Assembly: GCA_002011215.1 (NCBI GenBank)
Contig: MTML01000144.1
Coordinates: 1 to 10,537, forward strand
Origin: Archaeoglobus sp. JdFR-24
GTDB taxonomy: Archaea; Halobacteriota; Archaeoglobi; Archaeoglobales; Archaeoglobaceae
Direction of reading: 5' to 3'
Length of the DNA stretch: 10,537 bases
The position numbers were made by a program, and so were the translations under genes. The notes beneath the pieces were generated by a model. That model ran no database searches. It was not told the DNA's origin and saw nothing but the letters and a program-made list of their open reading frames with translations. Each line of letters opens with the position of its first letter. The stretch's first letter is position 1. This document shows, one piece after another, positions 7,601 through 10,537 of the stretch.

Positions 7601-7807
7601 GAAAATCAGAACCAAGTTTACCGGGAAACATGGTCAATCACAATACATGCTTCACTTTCCCCCTACGCCTTCGCTCCAATGGAGAAAAACATATTCCGAT
7701 ATGGTTTGAATTTTTAATAAATAAAATCTTGAGCTTATGGATAAAAAATAGCCACTATGATAACGTGAGGGGTGATTACTACCAAGGGGAGGAGGATAGG
7801 AAAAGAG
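7601..7807 (+). other. 207-base AT-rich spacer between two glycosyltransferase genes
   Basis: No gene is supported here. An ORF at 7630-7860 runs into the next gene in another frame and has no recognisable sequence. TATGAT at 7756-7761 resembles a -10 element, but the nearest TTGA-like box (7729) is 21 bases away, too far to call a promoter. The right end has a purine-rich stretch, GGGGAGGAGG at 7786-7795. No terminator hairpin with a T-run is evident after the stop at 7600. Confidence 0.4.
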
Positions 7808-8809
7808 ATGAGAATCCATCTATTATACGAATTCGTAGAAGGTCCCTGGGGTGGCGGTAATCAGTTCTTAAAGGCTCTACGGGACTATTTTAGAAAAGCG
7901 AGAGTTTACTCCGAAAGTCCAGAAGGTGCCGATGTAATTTTGTTTAACAGTCATCACTGTTTAGAGAAAGTGCTGAAAACTAAGAGAAAATGTCCAAATA
8001 AGATTTTCATCCACAGAGTAGATGGCCCTATATTTTATGTGAGAGGCAAAGATAAGATTATCGATAAGGTCATTGCTGAGTTTAACAGCCCTTTTGCTGA
8101 TGGGACTGTTTTTCAATCCAATTGGAGCAGGCAAAGAAATTATGAAATAGGTATGCAAAGATCTCCATATGAAATTACAATCCTAAATGCACCTGAGCCA
8201 GCCATATTCAATCGAGAAGGCAAGAGACCATTTAACAAGAACAAAATTAGGTTGGTTGCGACTTCGTGGTCCCCAAACATAAGAAAAGGGTTTGATATAT
8301 ACCGTTATTTAGACGAACAGCTGGATTTTAGTAAATATGAGATGACCTTTGTTGGAAATTCTCCTATTCAGTTTAAGAATATTAGGTGGGTAAGGCCTGT
8401 TTCAAGTCAGCAACTTGCTAAAATTTTGAAGGAACACGATATTATCATAATAGCAAGTAGAAATGACCCTTGCTCTAATTCATTAATTGAGGGGCTCCAC
8501 TGCGGTTTGCCAGCGGTAGCGCGAAACGATGGCGGACATCCGGAGATCGTAGGACACGCAGGTCAACTCTTCGAAGATGAGAATGATGTTTTAGATGCGA
8601 TTGAGGAGGTTGCTCGAAACTATAAGCATTATCAAGCAAAAATAGACTTACCAACCCTCACAGAAGTCGGGAATAAGTATCATGAATTTGCTCGCACTAT
8701 CCATGAAGACCACTTAAGTGGTGCTTATTGTCCTAAACGGGTAACATTGTTTGATATTGCAAAGGCTAAGGCAAAGATTATAAAGATGACGCTTTTAGAC
8801 AAAGACTAA
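7808..8809 (+). CDS. GT-B glycosyltransferase with D-x7-E in place of E-x7-E
   Basis: A 333-residue putative glycosyltransferase of the GT4-like group. The N-terminus has the glycine-rich acceptor-side loop GPWGGGNQFLKAL, then HRVDGP and FQSNWSRQ, features shared by a recognisable subgroup of these enzymes. The donor domain shows VATSWSPNIRKGFDIYRYLD, FVGNSP, and ASRNDPCSNSLIE followed by GLHCGLPAVARNDGGHPEIVG. In the E-x7-E position the first acidic residue is Asp220 and the second Glu228. ATG 7808 is chosen because MRIHLLYEF begins at the first Rossmann strand and AGGA (7798-7801) lies 6 bases upstream. An in-frame GTG at 7772 would add 12 residues without similarity. The next gene follows after 55 bases. 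It would add a sugar to the same glycan; donor unknown. Confidence 0.85.
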   Translation: MRIHLLYEFVEGPWGGGNQFLKALRDYFRKARVYSESPEGADVILFNSHHCLEKVLKTKRKCPNKIFIHRVDGPIFYVRGKDKIIDKVIAEFNSPFADGTVFQSNWSRQRNYEIGMQRSPYEITILNAPEPAIFNREGKRPFNKNKIRLVATSWSPNIRKGFDIYRYLDEQLDFSKYEMTFVGNSPIQFKNIRWVRPVSSQQLAKILKEHDIIIIASRNDPCSNSLIEGLHCGLPAVARNDGGHPEIVGHAGQLFEDENDVLDAIEEVARNYKHYQAKIDLPTLTEVGNKYHEFARTIHEDHLSGAYCPKRVTLFDIAKAKAKIIKMTLLDKD

Positions 8810-8864
8810 AAATCCAAGTTATAGAACGAACGAGAGCAAATGAATACAGGGAGATTCCAAATAT

Positions 8865-9518
8865 ATGAGTTCATATAGACGAATCCTACTGGATGAAGAT
8901 TTGAAAAGTTCAAGAAAATATATGAAAGGTATTGTCCTAGACATAGGAGGAGGGAGAAAACGAGGTACCTTTGAACCACCCAGTGATACTACGTGGATAA
9001 CCTTGGATATCGCTAGGGACTTTTGCCCAGACATAGTCGGCGATGCTCAAAATGTTCCAATAAAATCAAATTTGGTTGACTGTGTTAAGTGCGTAGAGCT
9101 GTTAGAGCACGTTGAACATCCTGAAAGAGTCATTAAGGAAATTGCAAGAGTGTTAAAGCCAGGTGGAACCTTGATCCTTTCAACCCCCTTTATTTTTGGC
9201 ATTCACCCCGATCCTCATGATTTTCAAAGGTTTACGGATGAGAAATTGAGGAAGATGCTCGAAGATAATTTCAAGATCCTAATGCTCAGGAAACAAGGAT
9301 CTTATTTTACTGTTCTAGCTCATATGATAAAGCAACCTATACTCAACTCCAGATTAAGCATAAAGTGTCTATCCTATCCGCTTCTTCCAACACTAGATTT
9401 GATAGTAAAATTGGATAATCTCGCTTGTGTCAAGAATTCAGAATTTATGAGTTCCTTTACCACAGGCTTTTTTGTAATAGCTGTAAAAAAGAGAGCCATT
9501 TCTTATCAGCTTTCCTGA
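8865..9518 (+). CDS. Class I SAM-dependent methyltransferase, C-terminus at an IS junction
   Basis: A 217-residue protein with the Methyltransf_11-type core. Motif I is VLDIGGG (Asp26, Gly28-30), the strand-2 acidic residue lies in WITLDIARDF, and VGDAQNVPI precedes CVKCVELLEHVEHP. Then come RVLKPGGTLILSTPF and the stretch HPDPHDFQRFT, common in methyltransferases of lipopolysaccharide and capsule clusters. AGGGAG at 8848-8853 precedes the ATG by 11 bases. The C-terminus GFFVIAVKK is a normal final strand, but the last residues and the stop lie at the edge of an IS3 remnant that runs antisense from about 9515 rightward. The end may therefore have been altered by that insertion. The likely role is methylation of a sugar or end group of the glycan, inferred from context. 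The left neighbour is a glycosyltransferase 55 bases away. Confidence 0.83.
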   Translation: MSSYRRILLDEDLKSSRKYMKGIVLDIGGGRKRGTFEPPSDTTWITLDIARDFCPDIVGDAQNVPIKSNLVDCVKCVELLEHVEHPERVIKEIARVLKPGGTLILSTPFIFGIHPDPHDFQRFTDEKLRKMLEDNFKILMLRKQGSYFTVLAHMIKQPILNSRLSIKCLSYPLLPTLDLIVKLDNLACVKNSEFMSSFTTGFFVIAVKKRAISYQLS

Positions 9519-10081
9519 CCAGATGAAATTCAACTTGAGACCGCGCTCATCTCCCCATTCGTCCACGGCCTTGCTGGTAAAATCAGGTTGGATGTCCACT
9601 GTAATCACCTCGGGCAACTTCCGGTTCCACCAATCCCTCCAGCACTCGGCTATCTTGGCACGAGTGAATTGGATGCTCACCTCTACCGCTGGGCCTTTCT
9701 TTGGCATAGTCACCCGCTTCGACTGGTACTCCGAACTTCCGCCCATTACAGAGACTGTCCGAGGCGAAGTCTATCGGCCAAACTAGTCAACAGGCTCAGT
9801 GGCAGGCAGGCTGACCCACGTCAGGACTACCCCCTTTCGCCGCTTCCTCAACTGCAGAGAAATCCTGCCTTGACGATATATCGTTCTCTCCTCTTGCCAT
9901 CGGTGGCAAGACGTTCCTGCTTCAGCATCACATGCAAGTTGGGACAAGTCAAACCTTGCCGTTTGCCTGCCAACTCCTCCAATCTTTCCTGCAAAACTTG
10001 ATTTTTACCGCTGCACCTGCTGTTATAACCGCAAGTCGCACGAGTCATGCAGACCATCTGGTAGGCTCCACCTCGGGCCAC
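9515..10081 (-). pseudogene. Decayed orfB (integrase/transposase) of an IS3-family element
   Basis: Pieces of an IS3-type OrfB occur in order on the - strand in several frames. First (10081 to 9848) TRATCGYNSRCSGKNQVLQERLEELA and LHVMLKQE match the region before the integrase core, though the usual FGYRRLH is changed to LTCPNLH. Then, in a shifted frame, LQLRKRRK (near 9850). Next comes VWPIDFASDSLCNGRKF, giving the first catalytic Asp at 9769-9771. A further shift gives LPEVITVDIQPDFTSKAVDEWGDE and LKLNFIWSGK, with the second catalytic Asp at 9594-9596. The third catalytic residue (Glu of the ESFNG region) is absent because similarity stops near 9515. At least three frame changes and in-frame stops make it non-functional. 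The - strand orientation faces the methyltransferase gene. Motif comparison is from memory, not a search. Confidence 0.82.
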
Positions 10082-10089
10082 AAAAGTTT

Positions 10090-10346
10090 TTAGAGAACTC
10101 GCTGAGTGCCCGCACTCTCCAACGCTTGGTCAGCAACAATTTGCTTCAAGCACCGGTTTTCTGCCTCCAATGCTTTCAGCCCTCCTAAGTCCACTCAGCG
10201 TAACTGGAGCATATTTCGCCTTTCAGCGGCAATAAGTGCCATCCCTAACACCGCTTCGGCGGCAAAGGTCAGCTACCTTTACCCCACCTTGTTCCTCCCT
10301 GAAACATGGCGATGATCTGTTCCCCAGTGAATTTGCTGTTGCTCAA
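10090..10346 (-). pseudogene. Decayed orfA (HTH protein) of the same IS3-family element
   Basis: On the - strand the sequence reads SNSKFTGEQIIAMFQ from a TTG at 10346, matching the usual RFTEEQIIA start of IS3 OrfA. A one-base shift then gives EEQGGVKVADLCRRSGVRDG and TYCR-stop-KAKYA, where a TGA replaces the tryptophan expected in FYRWKAKY. After another shift, GLKALEAENRCLKQIVADQA runs to a TAA at 10090-10092, matching the leucine-zipper tail. The order orfA then orfB is that of an intact element, so this is one decayed copy, not two fragments. The ATG start, the frame and one core codon are lost. No terminal inverted repeats could be identified on either side. Confidence 0.8.
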
Positions 10347-10529
10347 GTAGCGTTCCACTTTCTCTGCTCCTTTTTTGCCATGCTGCTTCCGTGAGAACTC
10401 CCACTTCAACCGGCCTGATTCTTGGGCAAGCTCAAAGAGACCTTTTTCGTGGGGCAAATCTCGATACAATGCCGAACGAATAGATTTCGCTCTGTAGCTA
10501 GGGAGCTGGGTGGCCTTAAGGGCCAGGAT
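10347..10529 (-). pseudogene. Unrecognised open coding-like segment upstream of the IS3 orfA remnant
   Basis: The - strand is open from just after a TGA at 10530-10532 and continues without a break into the orfA remnant. The translation includes ALKATQLPSYRAKSIRSALY and FELAQESGRLKWEFSRKQHG, a charged, regular composition typical of real protein. I do not recognise a family. It has no ATG; a TTG at 10469 is the only start codon seen. It may be the tail of a gene into which the IS inserted, part of another decayed element, or chance. The window ends eight bases beyond, so the upstream context is missing. Confidence 0.3.
10511..10525 (+). repeat. Short inverted repeat at the right edge
   Basis: TGGCC and GGCCA flank TTAAG, giving a 5-base-pair dyad in 15 bases. 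It lies inside the unrecognised open segment. There is no T-run, so it is not a clear terminator, and it does not match a known IS end that I can name. Confidence 0.3.
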
Positions 10530-10537
10530 TCAGCGCT

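Noticed and set aside
7630..7860. 76-residue ORF between glycosyltransferases
   Set aside because: It overlaps the conserved start of the next glycosyltransferase in another frame and shows no family features.
9519..9560. Terminator after the last methyltransferase
   Set aside because: No stable hairpin followed by a T-run is visible; the sequence passes straight into the IS remnant.
9523..10315. Several + strand ORFs opposite the IS remnant
   Set aside because: They are antisense shadows of the decayed orfA/orfB, whose motifs are clear on the - strand.
1..10537. CRISPR array, tRNA, rRNA or defence genes
   Set aside because: No regularly spaced repeats, no tRNA or rRNA signatures and no nuclease, toxin or defence motifs were seen on either strand.

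Overview
The window is one end of a cell-surface polysaccharide (O-antigen, capsule or exopolysaccharide type) biosynthesis cluster on the + strand. It is followed at the right end by a heavily decayed IS3-family insertion sequence on the - strand. The cell type cannot be fixed from the sequence. Starts are ATG with Shine-Dalgarno-like sites, genes overlap tightly, and arginine is often AGA/AGG and isoleucine often ATA. The HexNAc dehydrogenase resembles forms found in both archaea and bacteria. IS3 elements and a lipid-linked-glycan flippase favour a bacterium, possibly an uncultivated lineage, but this is inference.

Layout. Positions 1-1872 hold the 3' part of an NDP-sugar epimerase and, overlapping it by 4 bases, a UDP-N-acetylhexosamine 6-dehydrogenase of the TviB/WbpO type. 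A 397-base gap without a supported gene follows (1873-2269); it ends in a plausible promoter lying in a near-palindrome. Positions 2270-7600 hold a tight run: UDP-glucose 6-dehydrogenase, a GT-B glycosyltransferase, a SAM methyltransferase, a Wzx-like flippase and a second GT-B glycosyltransferase. After a 207-base AT-rich gap come a third GT-B glycosyltransferase (7808-8809) and a second SAM methyltransferase (8865-9518). From about 9515 to 10346 the - strand carries broken orfB and orfA of an IS3-family element. Beyond it, an unrecognised open segment runs to within a few bases of the right edge.

How the genes fit together. The two dehydrogenases and the epimerase would supply acidic nucleotide sugars (UDP-HexNAc uronate and its 4-epimer, and UDP-glucuronate). 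Three glycosyltransferases would use these or other donors to build a lipid-linked repeat unit. Two methyltransferases could methylate or cap the glycan, and the flippase would move it across the membrane. No polymerase, chain-length regulator, priming transferase or ABC exporter is visible, so the cluster probably continues to the left or elsewhere.

I saw no previously undescribed system. The points most worth a second look are the junction between the last methyltransferase and the IS remnant, the unassigned 397-base gap with its palindromic promoter, and the unidentified open segment at the right edge.
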